Assembly (NCBI GenBank): GCA_046160305.1 | Contig: JBJXGX010000078.1 | Coordinates: 1 to 64,000, forward strand | Origin: SHXR01 sp046160305 | GTDB lineage: Bacteria; Pseudomonadota; Gammaproteobacteria; Burkholderiales; SG8-39 | Reading direction: 5' to 3' | Length of the DNA: 64,000 nt | Part shown: positions 45,029 to 54,584 of the stretch, one piece after another | Layout: each line of letters starts with the position of its first letter | Numbering within the stretch: the first letter of the stretch is position 1 | The notes under the pieces: generated by a model | Told to the model about the DNA's origin: nothing | The model's input: only the letters and a program-made list of their open reading frames with translations | The model's database searches: none | Translations under genes and position numbers: made by a program

Positions 45029-45982
45029 ATGCGCGTGGTCTTCGCCGGCACGCCGACCTTCGCCGTATCGCCGCTCGAAGCGATCGCCGCCGCGGGGCAC
45101 GACATCGTGTTAGTGCTTACGCGCCCTGATAAACCTGCCGGGCGGGGCATGGCACTCGTCATGAGTCCGGTGAAAGTCGCCGCGACCCGGCTTGGGCAGG
45201 CTGTGTATCAGCCGCCTACGTTACGGGATTCGGTTGTTCAAGCGCACCTTGAGTCGGCGGCACCTGATGTAATCGTCGTGGTGGCTTACGGGCTTATTTT
45301 GCCGCAGGCGGTGCTCGACATTCCTCGATACGGCGCCATCAACATTCATGCGTCCCTCCTGCCGCGTTGGCGTGGGGCCGCGCCGATTCATCGCGCGATC
45401 GCAGCCGGCGATGCTCAAACCGGCATTTCCATCATGCAGATGGATGCGGGGCTCGATACCGGGCCTCTGCTTCTCACCCACGCTCTGTCGATTGCACCCG
45501 ACGACACTACCGGTACCCTCCATCACAAGTTAAGCAGGATGGGCGCCAATTCGATCGTCGAGGCGCTCGATGGTGTTGCGAATCGGCGCCTTGCGCCAAT
45601 CCCCCAGCTCGGCCAAGGGGTCACCTACGCGGCAAAGGTGACCAAGGGGGAGACTTGGCTCGTTTGGTCTTCGCCTGCTGCAGAGCTCGAACGGCGTATC
45701 CGGGCATTCAACCCATCTCCCGGCGCCCAAGCGCGTCTCGCGGGTGTCGAGTTCAAAGTATGGAGAGCGTCCGCGATCGAAAATGTCGTCGATCAACACG
45801 CGCCGGCGGGCATAGTGCTGCGGGTCGATCCGGCGGGATTGGATGTCGCATGTGGGGAAGGGTCGCTTCGATTGCAGGTCGTGCAGCGCGCGGGAGGAAA
45901 GCAAATGCACATCGCGGATCTCTTGCATGGCTTCGCGATCAAGCCCGGCGATCGATTCGCCGATCCGACCAGTCCCGGATAG
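45029..45982 (+). CDS. fmt: methionyl-tRNA formyltransferase
   Basis: A 317-residue enzyme that formylates initiator Met-tRNA using 10-formyl-THF. It starts MRVVFAGTPTFAVSPLEAI and has the catalytic block INIHASLLPRWRGAAPIHRAI (near 107-127) and MQMDAGLDTGPLL. The C-terminal tRNA-binding domain begins near GETWLVWSSPAAELERRIRAF. It is coupled with def upstream and rsmB downstream. Confidence 0.97.
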   Translation: MRVVFAGTPTFAVSPLEAIAAAGHDIVLVLTRPDKPAGRGMALVMSPVKVAATRLGQAVYQPPTLRDSVVQAHLESAAPDVIVVVAYGLILPQAVLDIPRYGAINIHASLLPRWRGAAPIHRAIAAGDAQTGISIMQMDAGLDTGPLLLTHALSIAPDDTTGTLHHKLSRMGANSIVEALDGVANRRLAPIPQLGQGVTYAAKVTKGETWLVWSSPAAELERRIRAFNPSPGAQARLAGVEFKVWRASAIENVVDQHAPAGIVLRVDPAGLDVACGEGSLRLQVVQRAGGKQMHIADLLHGFAIKPGDRFADPTSPG

Positions 45983-45995
45983 ACACGGATCCATT

Positions 45996-47282
45996 TTGGA
46001 TTTGCAACCCTCGGTTTCAGCGAACCTCTGCGAGAGTTACGCCGGCGCAAGCAAAATCGTGGCAAGCGTGCTCGAGGGCGAAAGCATGACGGCTGCGATT
46101 GCCCGCCAACTACGCGATATGCCCGCCGGACCGAGCCGCGCCGCGATCCACGACCTTTCCCATCAGACCCTTCGGGACTACGGCTGGGTTCATTTCATGG
46201 TCAAGACCCTGGTCGAGCGGCAGCCGACCTCCGTGCTTGTGCTTGCCCTACTCTATATAAGCCTGTCCGACCTGCAGCGCCGGAAACGGTCCTATGTCGC
46301 GGTGGACCAGGCGGTGCGCGCCGCGCGACTCCTCGGCTGCCATAACGCTGATGGATTCGTGAACGCGGTCCTCCGCAATTTTCTGCGTAAGGCGGAAGAG
46401 TTGGGGGCCGCCGCGAGCCACGATGACGCCGCGATATGGAAGCACCCGGATTGGTGGGTCGCGCAGATTCGAGAAATTTATCCCGGCGCCTGGGAATCGA
46501 TCTTGCGCGCAGGTAACCACCATCCGCCCATGACGCTACGCGTGAACAAGGCGCGCATTGCGGTGCCCGCTTACATGCAGATGCTTGCCGCTAATGATCA
46601 CCCGGCACGTCAAGTCGGCGACTGCGCGGTACGGCTCGACATGCCGATGCCAGTGGGAGCGATTCCCGGTTTCGATCAGGGTCTCGTATCGGTCCAGGAC
46701 GCCGGGGCACAGCGCGCGGCAGCGTACCTGCGGCCACTGGCCGGGCAACGCGTGCTCGACGCCTGCGCCGCGCCAGGCGGGAAGACCGCCCACCTTCTGG
46801 AATCCGCAGACTGCGAATTGACCGCGATCGACAACGACGCGCGACGATGCGCGCGCGTCACCGAGAATCTGCATCGTCTTGGCTTGCGTGCGCGAGTCGT
46901 TGAGGGCGACGCATCGGTGGTGGGCGCCTGGTGGGACGGCGCGCCGTTCGATCGGATCCTTGCCGATGCGCCATGCAGCGCCTCCGGCATCGCACGGCGC
47001 CGTCCCGATATCAAATGGCACCGCCGACCCGGCGATCTGCCGGCGTATGCATCGATACAGTCCAGTATGCTGAATGCGCTTTGGGGGGTTCTTGCTCCAG
47101 GCGGAAGAATGCTGTACTCGACATGCTCCCTTTTCCCCGCCGAGAACGGCGTTGTCGTCAGGCATTTCATGAAAATCCACGCTGATGCGCGCGCGATCGA
47201 GTTGCCCGGGCTTCAAGCGGGGCAGTTGCTGCCCGGCGATGACAATGATGGATTTTTCTACGCGCTGTTCGAGAAGCACTGA
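45996..47282 (+). CDS. rsmB: 16S rRNA m5C967 methyltransferase RsmB
   Basis: About 428 residues. The N-terminal NusB-like domain (YVAVDQAVRAARLLG and FVNAVLRNFLR) is followed by the NSUN-type SAM methyltransferase domain: VLDACAAPGGKTAHLLE (motif I), DAPCSASGIARRRPDIKW and YSTCSLFPAENG, containing the two cysteines of the m5C mechanism. I chose the TTG at 45996 (MDLQPSVSANLCESYAG) because the frame further upstream overlaps fmt; the ribosome binding site is weak, so the exact start is uncertain. Confidence 0.93.
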   Translation: MDLQPSVSANLCESYAGASKIVASVLEGESMTAAIARQLRDMPAGPSRAAIHDLSHQTLRDYGWVHFMVKTLVERQPTSVLVLALLYISLSDLQRRKRSYVAVDQAVRAARLLGCHNADGFVNAVLRNFLRKAEELGAAASHDDAAIWKHPDWWVAQIREIYPGAWESILRAGNHHPPMTLRVNKARIAVPAYMQMLAANDHPARQVGDCAVRLDMPMPVGAIPGFDQGLVSVQDAGAQRAAAYLRPLAGQRVLDACAAPGGKTAHLLESADCELTAIDNDARRCARVTENLHRLGLRARVVEGDASVVGAWWDGAPFDRILADAPCSASGIARRRPDIKWHRRPGDLPAYASIQSSMLNALWGVLAPGGRMLYSTCSLFPAENGVVVRHFMKIHADARAIELPGLQAGQLLPGDDNDGFFYALFEKH

Positions 47283-47309
47283 TCGATAAGCACTAATCGA
47301 GACGCACTA

Positions 47310-47885
47310 ATGTCGTTATTGCGCCGGCTCGCGATGATCTTGATGGTATTCGCCACGCTCATCGTTGCGGGTACGGCGCGCGCGGAAGACATTCAGATCC
47401 AAAACGCGATTCTCGAGCTGACCGAGGAGGGGCCGGCCATTACCGCGGACTTTCGACTCGAACTCCCGGCCAAGCTTGAGGAGGCATTGTTGGGCGGCGT
47501 TCCCCTCTATTTCATAGTCGAATGCGAGGTGGCGCGCCCCCGGTGGTACTGGCTCGATGACCGCGTTACCACCGCGGTGACACGCTACCGTCTCTCGTAT
47601 CATTCGCTGACGAGGGAATACCGTCTCTCCAGCGGCGCGTTGAATCATGGTGTCGCGACGCTTGCCGAGGGTCTTCGAGTGATGACCGCGCTGCGAACCT
47701 GGGTGATTGCCGATCGTGCGCTGTTGCGGCCCGCCACGACCTACGAGGCATGGCTCAGGATGCGCCTCGATACGAGTCAACTGCCCCGGCCGTTGCAGGT
47801 CGCCGCATTCGGCCAGCGTGACTGGGCACTTGCCTCGCCGTGGCAGAAGTGGCAATTCATCATTCCGGATGCGCGAACGCGATGA
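47310..47885 (+). CDS. DUF4390 secreted protein
   Basis: A 191-residue protein with a signal peptide (SLLRRLAMILMVFATLIVAGTARA) and the DUF4390 body, e.g. ITADFRLELPAKLEEALLGGVPLYFIVE and WLDDRVTTAVTRYRLSYHSLTREYRLSSG. Function is unknown; it is nearly always found between rsmB and the NtrY-like kinase in Betaproteobacteria, as here. Its stop overlaps the kinase start by 4 nt (ATGA), so the two are coupled, and a role as a periplasmic partner of the sensor is plausible but unproven. Confidence 0.9.
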   Translation: MSLLRRLAMILMVFATLIVAGTARAEDIQIQNAILELTEEGPAITADFRLELPAKLEEALLGGVPLYFIVECEVARPRWYWLDDRVTTAVTRYRLSYHSLTREYRLSSGALNHGVATLAEGLRVMTALRTWVIADRALLRPATTYEAWLRMRLDTSQLPRPLQVAAFGQRDWALASPWQKWQFIIPDARTR

Positions 47886-49993
47886 CATACATTCTTATCG
47901 CAAGCACCGCGCTTGGCGGGATCCTGCTTTTCCTGCTGGCGGCCGCGAGCGCGAACACGGCGCTTTTCGCACGGCACTACCCGTTGCTCGTGATGCTCAA
48001 TGTCGCGGTGGCGGTGGGGTTGGTCGTCATCGTCGGCTATCAGCTGTGGATGCTTGGCGGGGCAATCCGCCGGCGACTTTTCGGCTCGCGGCTCTCGCTA
48101 CGATTCGTTGTACTGTTCGCGATGATGGCGCTGATTCCCGGCGTGCTGGTCTATACCGTTTCGGTGCAATTTCTCGCCAAGAGCATCGAATCATGGTTCG
48201 ACGTGCGTGTCGACAGCGCACTCGAAGGCGGATTGAATCTGGGGCGCGCCGCGCTCGACAGCCTGTTGGAAGATCTGCAACGCAAGACCCGTATTGCCGC
48301 GATGGAGCTCGGTGAGATCGCTCCGGCACAACAAGCCGCGGCCCTCGACGAGCTTCTTGAAAGCGCGGGCGCGAGCGAAGCAATCGTGATCGGTCCGACG
48401 GGAATTCTCGGGAGCGCGACGCGCGATCTGACGCGGTTCGTTCCCAACATGCCGCCCTTGAATGTGTTGCGGCAGGCACGCCAGAATCGCGGCTACCGGG
48501 CGATCGAAGGGGTCGGTGAACGCGGATTGATGCTTCGGGTTATTGCCCCCATCGGACGCCTCACGCTCGCCGAGGAGCAGCGCCTGCTCCAATTTACGCA
48601 GCCGGTTCCCGCCGGTCTCGCAGCGAGCGCCGAAAGCGTTCAATCGGTCTACCGCTCGTACAAGGAATTGACGCTGTCCCGGCAAGGGCTTCGCGAGATC
48701 TACATTCTTACTTTGACATTGACGCTCCTCCTCGCGCTGTTCTCGGCGTTCTCGCTCGCGTTTCTTCTCGGGAGGCGCCTGGCCGAGCCCCTCGCAACGC
48801 TGGCCGAGGCGACCGAAGCCGTTGCGCGCGGCGACTTTACGCGCCGTGCGCGTGTCACCAGTACCGATGAGCTTGGAATCCTGACGCGGTCATTCAACAG
48901 CATGACCGAGCAGTTGGACGAAGCGCGGACCGCCGCCGAGCAGAATCGCCGGCAAGTCGAAAGTGCAAAAGGGCATCTGGAGAATGTCCTTGCGAATTTG
49001 TCCGCGGGCGTATTGGTGCTTGACCGGGACATGCGGCTGAACATCGCCAATGCGAGTGCGGGACGTATCGTCGGACTCAGCGACACGATCCTCGATCAGA
49101 CCGTGCTCGCGAATCGACTGGCCCCGCTCTTGACGCTCGCGGGCGCCGAGTTCGCGCAGCGACCGGCCGGGCCCTGGCAGCGTGAGACCGCCTTTGGCGA
49201 CAAGGGTCAGGTTCTCCTGGTGCGCGGATCGCGCATGCCTGAGGAACGCGGTGGCGACTTCGTGGTGGTATTCGACGACGTGACCGCGCTGGTCGAGGCG
49301 CAACGGGCAACCGCATGGGCGGAGGTCGCCAAGCGCCTTGCGCACGAAATCAAGAACCCGCTCACGCCCATCCAATTGGCGGCGGAACGATTGCAGGCAA
49401 AGCTCTCGCCGCGTGTCGACGGTGCGGACGCGCAGGCGTTGCAAAAAGCGACCGATACCATCATCGCGCATGTTCAATCGATGAAGACGATGGTCGATGA
49501 ATTTCGCGAGTACGCACGACTGCCGGCACCAAACCTCGCCAATCTCGATCTGAACGCGGTTGTGGATGACGTGCTCACGCTCTATGAAAACACCCGGCCG
49601 TCGGTGCGTGCACATCTCGCGCCGGCGCTTCCCGCTATCAAGGGTGATGCGAGCCAGCTTCGCCAGGTCGTCCATAACCTGCTCCAGAATGCCCAGGACG
49701 CATGCGGCGGACAACCCGATGCCATGATCGAGGTCGTAACGTCGGTTCGGGATGGCATGGTCGTCCTCGCGGTGCGCGACGACGGCGTAGGATTCTCCGA
49801 GCCGATCATCCGCCGGGCGTTCGAACCCTATGTCACCACCAAGCCGAAGGGAACAGGGCTCGGACTTGCCATTGTGAAGAAAATCGTCGACGAGCATCGT
49901 GGCACCGTCGAGCTCGCGAATGCCGAGGGTCGCGGCGCGATCGTAAGGGTAGTCCTGCCTGCTATCGGGTCCGTGGTGGCAAGGGCGGCATAG
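47882..49993 (+). CDS. NtrY-like sensor histidine kinase
   Basis: About 703 residues. Two N-terminal membrane helices plus one near residue 60-80 precede a periplasmic domain, another membrane helix (ILTLTLTLLLALFSAFSLAFLLG), a HAMP domain (GRRLAEPLATLAEATEAVARGDF), a PAS domain, the dimerisation H-box (AKRLAHEIKNPLTPIQLAAERL) and the ATPase with DDGVGFS and GTGLGLAIVKKIV. It should phosphorylate the NtrX-like regulator encoded 3 nt downstream. NtrYX relatives respond to redox or nitrogen state; the signal here is unknown. Confidence 0.92.
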   Translation: MTYILIASTALGGILLFLLAAASANTALFARHYPLLVMLNVAVAVGLVVIVGYQLWMLGGAIRRRLFGSRLSLRFVVLFAMMALIPGVLVYTVSVQFLAKSIESWFDVRVDSALEGGLNLGRAALDSLLEDLQRKTRIAAMELGEIAPAQQAAALDELLESAGASEAIVIGPTGILGSATRDLTRFVPNMPPLNVLRQARQNRGYRAIEGVGERGLMLRVIAPIGRLTLAEEQRLLQFTQPVPAGLAASAESVQSVYRSYKELTLSRQGLREIYILTLTLTLLLALFSAFSLAFLLGRRLAEPLATLAEATEAVARGDFTRRARVTSTDELGILTRSFNSMTEQLDEARTAAEQNRRQVESAKGHLENVLANLSAGVLVLDRDMRLNIANASAGRIVGLSDTILDQTVLANRLAPLLTLAGAEFAQRPAGPWQRETAFGDKGQVLLVRGSRMPEERGGDFVVVFDDVTALVEAQRATAWAEVAKRLAHEIKNPLTPIQLAAERLQAKLSPRVDGADAQALQKATDTIIAHVQSMKTMVDEFREYARLPAPNLANLDLNAVVDDVLTLYENTRPSVRAHLAPALPAIKGDASQLRQVVHNLLQNAQDACGGQPDAMIEVVTSVRDGMVVLAVRDDGVGFSEPIIRRAFEPYVTTKPKGTGLGLAIVKKIVDEHRGTVELANAEGRGAIVRVVLPAIGSVVARAA

Positions 49994-49996
49994 GCG

Positions 49997-51250
49997 ATGG
50001 CAACCATTCTGGTCGTCGACGACGAGATTGGCATTCGCGAGCTGCTTTCGGAGATTCTCGCGGATGAAGGCTACACGGTGCGCGTCGCCGGCAGTGCTGA
50101 AAGCGCGCGTGAAGCCCGCCGCGCGCAACGGCCGGATCTGGTGCTCCTGGATATCTGGATGCCGGACACCGACGGCATCACGCTTCTCAAGGAATGGCAG
50201 GTCAACGGGCAGCTCACGATGCCTGTGGTGATCATGTCAGGGCACGCCAGCATCGATAGCGCCGTGGAGGCGATCCGGATCGGTGCCCTCGACTTCCTCG
50301 AAAAGCCGATTGCGTTGCAAAAGCTGCTCGCTACGGTCAAGCGCGCCTTGGCAAGCGGTGAAATCCGTGCCGCCCAGCCACTGACGCTGGCAGCGCTCGG
50401 CCGCACCAGCGTCATGACCGACGTGCGGCGCCGGTTCGAGCTCCTCGCACAGGCAGTCACCCATGTTCTCATTCGTGGGGAAGTAGGCATGGTTCCCGAA
50501 ATCTATGCGCGCGCCCTGCATAAGCCGAATACGCCGTTCGTCAACGCCGGCAGTGCGCTCGGCGAGGCACCCAATGAGCTTCTTCAGCGCGCGGCCGGCG
50601 GAATCATTTTCATGGACGATCTGTTCGCGATGTCCCGCGCGCAACTGCGCGGTGCCGCGCTGATCGCTCCTCGCGCGGAGCGGCAGAACGTTCGACTCGT
50701 CACCTTCGCGTCTTCCGACCCCGCGTCGCTTGGGGCCAACGGCTCGATCGATCCAAACGCTCTCTTCAAACTCGCAGGCGTGATCGTTGCGATTCCGCCG
50801 CTACGGATGCACGCCGAGGATGTCCCCGAGCTCGCGTCCATCCTGCTCGCGCAACTGGTCGAGAATCGCATTACGACGCCCAAGCGATTCGCCATCGGCG
50901 CGTTGAATGCATTGCGCAATTACGACTGGCCTCGAAATCTCGAGCAGTTGCAGCAGCTGGTACGAAGCGTGGCCCTTGCATCCCTCGAAAACGAGATATC
51001 GGCGAGCGACGTTGAGCAGATGCTCAAGCAATTTTCCTCGTCGACCACCGTCGGCGGCTATGCCCCTGATACCGGGATGCCGCTGCGCGAGGCGCGGGAT
51101 GCCTTCGAGCGCTCGTACTTCGAGCAGTTGTTGAGCGAGGAATCCGGATCGATAAGCCGGGTCGCCGAGCGGAGCGGCATGGAACGCACGCACCTCTATC
51201 GAAAACTGAAGCAACTGGGGGTGGTCGTCGCCAAACGGAGCGACGGATGA
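49997..51250 (+). CDS. NtrX-like response regulator with degenerate AAA domain
   Basis: A 417-residue protein with an intact receiver (VVDDEIGIRELL; phospho-acceptor D in LLDIWMPDTDG; EKP) and a Fis-type HTH at the C-terminus (GSISRVAERSGMERTHLYRKLKQLGV). The central sigma-54-type AAA region is degraded: where GExGxGKE should be, it reads RGEVGMVPE, and the GAFTGA loop is absent (GSALGEAPNELLQ). It therefore probably cannot hydrolyse ATP or open sigma-54 promoters and acts as a plain DNA-binding regulator. Paired with the kinase upstream. Confidence 0.9.
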   Translation: MATILVVDDEIGIRELLSEILADEGYTVRVAGSAESAREARRAQRPDLVLLDIWMPDTDGITLLKEWQVNGQLTMPVVIMSGHASIDSAVEAIRIGALDFLEKPIALQKLLATVKRALASGEIRAAQPLTLAALGRTSVMTDVRRRFELLAQAVTHVLIRGEVGMVPEIYARALHKPNTPFVNAGSALGEAPNELLQRAAGGIIFMDDLFAMSRAQLRGAALIAPRAERQNVRLVTFASSDPASLGANGSIDPNALFKLAGVIVAIPPLRMHAEDVPELASILLAQLVENRITTPKRFAIGALNALRNYDWPRNLEQLQQLVRSVALASLENEISASDVEQMLKQFSSSTTVGGYAPDTGMPLREARDAFERSYFEQLLSEESGSISRVAERSGMERTHLYRKLKQLGVVVAKRSDG

Positions 51251-51310
51251 TGCGCACGCTGGCGTGCAGGCATAGAATCGCCCCTTTTCTCCTCGTGTAG
51301 GAGTGTCGAG

Positions 51311-52684
51311 TTGAAGATCGTCATCCTTGGTGCGGGTCAGGTCGGAACCACTGTCGCCGAGAACCTCGTCTCCGAGGCAAACGACATAACCGTGGTGGAC
51401 CTGGATACCGCTCGCCTCAAGGATCTTCAGGATCGCCTCGATCTGCGGACATTGATCGGCAATGCGGCCCATCCGTCGGTATTGGCGAGCGCGGGTATCG
51501 AAGATGCGGACATGGTGATCGCGGTCACGCAGTCCGACGAGACGAATCTTGTTGCCTGCAAGCTCGCGGCCGAATTGTTCAACGTGCCCACACGGATCGC
51601 GCGCATCCGTGCCACGGAGTATCAAGACAACCCGCGGATCTTTTCCGCTGCGGGGTTCGCGGTGGACTTCAGCATCTGTCCGGAACAGCTGCTCACCGAA
51701 TACATCGTCAAGCTCGTCCATTTTCCCGAAGCATTGCAGGTGTTGGAGTTCGCGAAGGGAAAAGTAAGTCTCGTTGCCGTGCGTGCATTCGAAGGCGGGC
51801 CCCTGGTCGGCCATCCGTTGTCAGACATCAAGCGCCATCTGCCAAACCTCGAGGCACGGGTCGCGGCAATTTTCCGTGGTGATCGGCCGATCGTTCCAGA
51901 GGGCGACACGATTGTCGAGGCCGGCGACGAGGTGTTCTGCCTGGCGGCCACCGAGGATATCCGGCATGTCATGCGCGAGCTGCGACGCATGGACAAGCCG
52001 GTGCGTCGCGTCATGATCGCCGGTGGTGGGAACATCGGTATGCGATTGGCGCAGGCGCTCGAGCGCGACTATGTCGTGAAGATCATCGAATTCAACAAGC
52101 GCCGCTGTGATCTTCTTTCGAGCAAACTCGAAACCACCCTGGTGCTCCAGGGGGACGTCACCGACGAGGAATTGCTCGAGAACGAGAACGTCGAAGAAAT
52201 GGACCTGTTCGTCGCCGTAACGAATGATGACGAGAACAACATCATGGCCTCGCTGCTGGCCAAACGGATGGGGGCGCGCCGGGTCGTTTCGTTGATCAAT
52301 CGTCGTGCGTATGTCGATCTGCTGCAATCCGGACAAATCGACGTTGCCATCGCTCCCGCGCAAATTACGATCGGCAGCGTCCTCTCGCATGTTCGCCGTG
52401 GTGATGTGACACAGGTACATAGTCTGCGGCGCGGCGCGGCGGAGGCGCTGGAGGCGGTGGTGCATGGTGACCAGAAATCGTGTCGGTGCATCGGCCGGCG
52501 AATCGATGAGATCGAGCTTCCCCGCGGGGCAAGCATCGGTGCCATCGTGCGCGGCGATCAAGTATTGATGCCCCATCACGATGTCATCATCCAGAACGAG
52601 GACCACGTCATCGTCTTCGTGACCAATAAGAAGACGTTGCCCCAGGTGGAGAAGCTCTTCCAGGTCGGCGTGAGTTTCTTCTAG
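51311..52684 (+). CDS. trkA: Trk potassium uptake protein TrkA
   Basis: A 457-residue cytoplasmic NAD(H)-binding regulator of Trk K+ transport. Two RCK repeats are visible: KIVILGAGQVGTTVAENLV (residue 2) and VMIAGGGNIGMRLAQALE (about 235), each followed by a TrkA_C domain. The start is TTG at 51311 with GGAG upstream. It precedes trkH by 14 nt, forming the K+ uptake operon behind ntrYX. Confidence 0.96.
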   Translation: MKIVILGAGQVGTTVAENLVSEANDITVVDLDTARLKDLQDRLDLRTLIGNAAHPSVLASAGIEDADMVIAVTQSDETNLVACKLAAELFNVPTRIARIRATEYQDNPRIFSAAGFAVDFSICPEQLLTEYIVKLVHFPEALQVLEFAKGKVSLVAVRAFEGGPLVGHPLSDIKRHLPNLEARVAAIFRGDRPIVPEGDTIVEAGDEVFCLAATEDIRHVMRELRRMDKPVRRVMIAGGGNIGMRLAQALERDYVVKIIEFNKRRCDLLSSKLETTLVLQGDVTDEELLENENVEEMDLFVAVTNDDENNIMASLLAKRMGARRVVSLINRRAYVDLLQSGQIDVAIAPAQITIGSVLSHVRRGDVTQVHSLRRGAAEALEAVVHGDQKSCRCIGRRIDEIELPRGASIGAIVRGDQVLMPHHDVIIQNEDHVIVFVTNKKTLPQVEKLFQVGVSFF

Positions 52685-52698
52685 GGGCGCGCTCCGGC

Positions 52699-54159
52699 AT
52701 GGTTCGTGTCGCTTCCGTCTTGCGCGTGCTCGCGATCGTGATCATGCTTTTCGCCGTCGCGATGATCGTGCCGCTCGTGGTATCGCTTGCATTGCAGGAC
52801 GGCGCGACCTTGGCCTATGACGAAGGCATCCTCATCACCTTCGGGGTCGGCGTCGCGCTTTGGTGGGGGACGCGCAAACGCGGGCGCAGGGAACTTCAGT
52901 CGCGCGACGGGTTCCTGCTCGTATCGCTCGTGTGGACGACCTTGCCCGCGTTCGCGACATTACCTTTGCTATTTTTCATTCCCAACTTGTCCTTTACCGA
53001 CGCGTATTTCGAAACCGTATCGGGACTGACGACAACCGGGGCTACCGTCCTGTCTGGCCTCGACGGACTGCCGGCCTCGATCAACCTCTGGCGCTCGCTT
53101 CTGGTATGGATCGGCGGAATGGGGATTATCGTTCTCGCGGTCGCGATATTGCCCCTGCTCGGTGTCGGCGGAAGCCAGGTGTTCAAGGCCGAAACGCCGG
53201 GGCCGATGAAGGACACGAAATTGACGCCGCGCATCACGCAGACCGCCAAGGGGCTTTGGCTCGTCTACGCAATGGTGACCTTGGCGTGCGTCGTGTCATT
53301 TAAAGTCGCCGGAATGACTTGGCTCGATGCGGTCATCCATTCGTTCAGCACGATGGGGCTCGGCGGCTTCTCGTCGCACGACGACAGCTTCGCGTTTTTC
53401 AATTCCCCCGCAATCGAGGCGGTTGCGATCGTGTTCATGTTGATCGCCGGCATCAGCTTCGCGACGCATTTCATCGTACTGCGCGGCCGCACGATCCGCC
53501 CGTATCGCGACGACCCGGAAGTCATGCTGTATCTCGTCGTCATGGTATTGAGCGTTCTAGGTATCGCGGGGTTCCTGTGGGCGAACGCCTTCTATGGCGA
53601 TCCGGGCACCGCGCTGCGGTTCGCGGCGTTCAATGTTGTCTCGATCGCCACGACCACCGGATTTGCGAACACCGACTACAACCTGTGGCCGATTTTCGCG
53701 CCGGTGTGGATGTTGTTTCTTTCCTGCTTTGCCACCTGCTCAGGTTCCACCGGCGGCGGCATCAAGATGGTGCGAGCGCTGCTCATGTATCGCCAGGCAT
53801 TGCGTGAGCTCACGCGAATCATCCATCCGCGTGCACATCTGCCGGTGAAGCTCGGTGGTCAGGTGGTCGAGAACAACATCATCTTCGCGGTGCTCGCTTT
53901 CATGCTCGTCTACGGCGCAACCATGGTAACCGGCACGATGTTGCTCATGCTGACCGGACTTGATGTGGTGTCGGCATTCACCGCGATCGTCGCCTGTCTC
54001 AACAATACCGGCCCGGGATTGGAGAAGGTCGGTCCGTCCACCAACTATGCGGTGCTCGGCGATTTTCAGACCTGGGTCTGCACCGTGGTGATGTTGTTGG
54101 GGCGCCTCGAATTGTTTTCGCTCATCGTCGTTTTCACCCCGCGATTCTGGCGCCAGTGA
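52699..54159 (+). CDS. trkH: Trk potassium uptake protein TrkH
   Basis: A 486-residue K+ channel-like membrane subunit with about ten helices. The four selectivity-like half-repeats can be seen: ETVSGLTTTGATVLSGL, HSFSTMGLGGFSSHD, SIATTTGFANTDY and ACLNNTGPGLEKVG. With TrkA it forms the main low-affinity K+ uptake system. Its stop overlaps the next gene by 4 nt. Confidence 0.96.
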   Translation: MVRVASVLRVLAIVIMLFAVAMIVPLVVSLALQDGATLAYDEGILITFGVGVALWWGTRKRGRRELQSRDGFLLVSLVWTTLPAFATLPLLFFIPNLSFTDAYFETVSGLTTTGATVLSGLDGLPASINLWRSLLVWIGGMGIIVLAVAILPLLGVGGSQVFKAETPGPMKDTKLTPRITQTAKGLWLVYAMVTLACVVSFKVAGMTWLDAVIHSFSTMGLGGFSSHDDSFAFFNSPAIEAVAIVFMLIAGISFATHFIVLRGRTIRPYRDDPEVMLYLVVMVLSVLGIAGFLWANAFYGDPGTALRFAAFNVVSIATTTGFANTDYNLWPIFAPVWMLFLSCFATCSGSTGGGIKMVRALLMYRQALRELTRIIHPRAHLPVKLGGQVVENNIIFAVLAFMLVYGATMVTGTMLLMLTGLDVVSAFTAIVACLNNTGPGLEKVGPSTNYAVLGDFQTWVCTVVMLLGRLELFSLIVVFTPRFWRQ

Positions 54160-54584
54160 AGCCTCGGCTTGCAAACGTACCCACGCATGTCGTATCCGGG
54201 GGCAGTGTAGAGGACCGAACAGCGGTGATCGAGGGCCTGATCGCCGGGCATTCGACGGACGAGTTGATCGCGGTAATGCGCGCCGGCATCGGAACCCTGG
54301 CGGCGGGTGAGCGGATCGCCGGTCAGCGCGTCATCGTTCAGCAAGCCCCTATCGGCTGCGCTTGTTGTACCGCTCGCGTCACATTTCGGATTGCCCTCGT
54401 GCGATTGTTGCGCGAACTTCGTCCGGCGCGGCTGATCGTGGAGTTCGGACCTGGCGCGCATGTGGACGCTCTGCGACGACAACTGACTGAACAATCGTTT
54501 GCCGAGGTGCTGCATGTGATCGATAGCGTTGATCTCGATGATGCGGCGCAAGCGCGCGCCCCGCGGCGCCCGAGGATTGCCTGA
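54156..54584 (+). CDS. truncated COG0523-like protein lacking the P-loop
   Basis: A 142-residue protein that resembles the first part of COG0523 GTPases such as the one at 20567. THVVSGGSVEDRTAVIEGLIA takes the place of VxxGFLGSGKST, so no P-loop remains, while the metal motif GCACC (in PIGCACCTARVTFRIALVRLL) and the following LRPARLIVEFGPGAHVD, corresponding to the ETSGLADP region, are kept. The GTPase and CobW_C halves further on are missing. It overlaps trkH by 4 nt, so it is probably translated with it. It could be a metal-binding remnant with its own role or a decaying gene; family membership is inference from those two blocks. Confidence 0.5.
   Translation: MKPRLANVPTHVVSGGSVEDRTAVIEGLIAGHSTDELIAVMRAGIGTLAAGERIAGQRVIVQQAPIGCACCTARVTFRIALVRLLRELRPARLIVEFGPGAHVDALRRQLTEQSFAEVLHVIDSVDLDDAAQARAPRRPRIA

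Noticed and set aside
48890..50128. 412-codon minus-strand frame
   Set aside because: Antisense to the NtrY-like kinase, whose H-box and ATPase motifs are certain.
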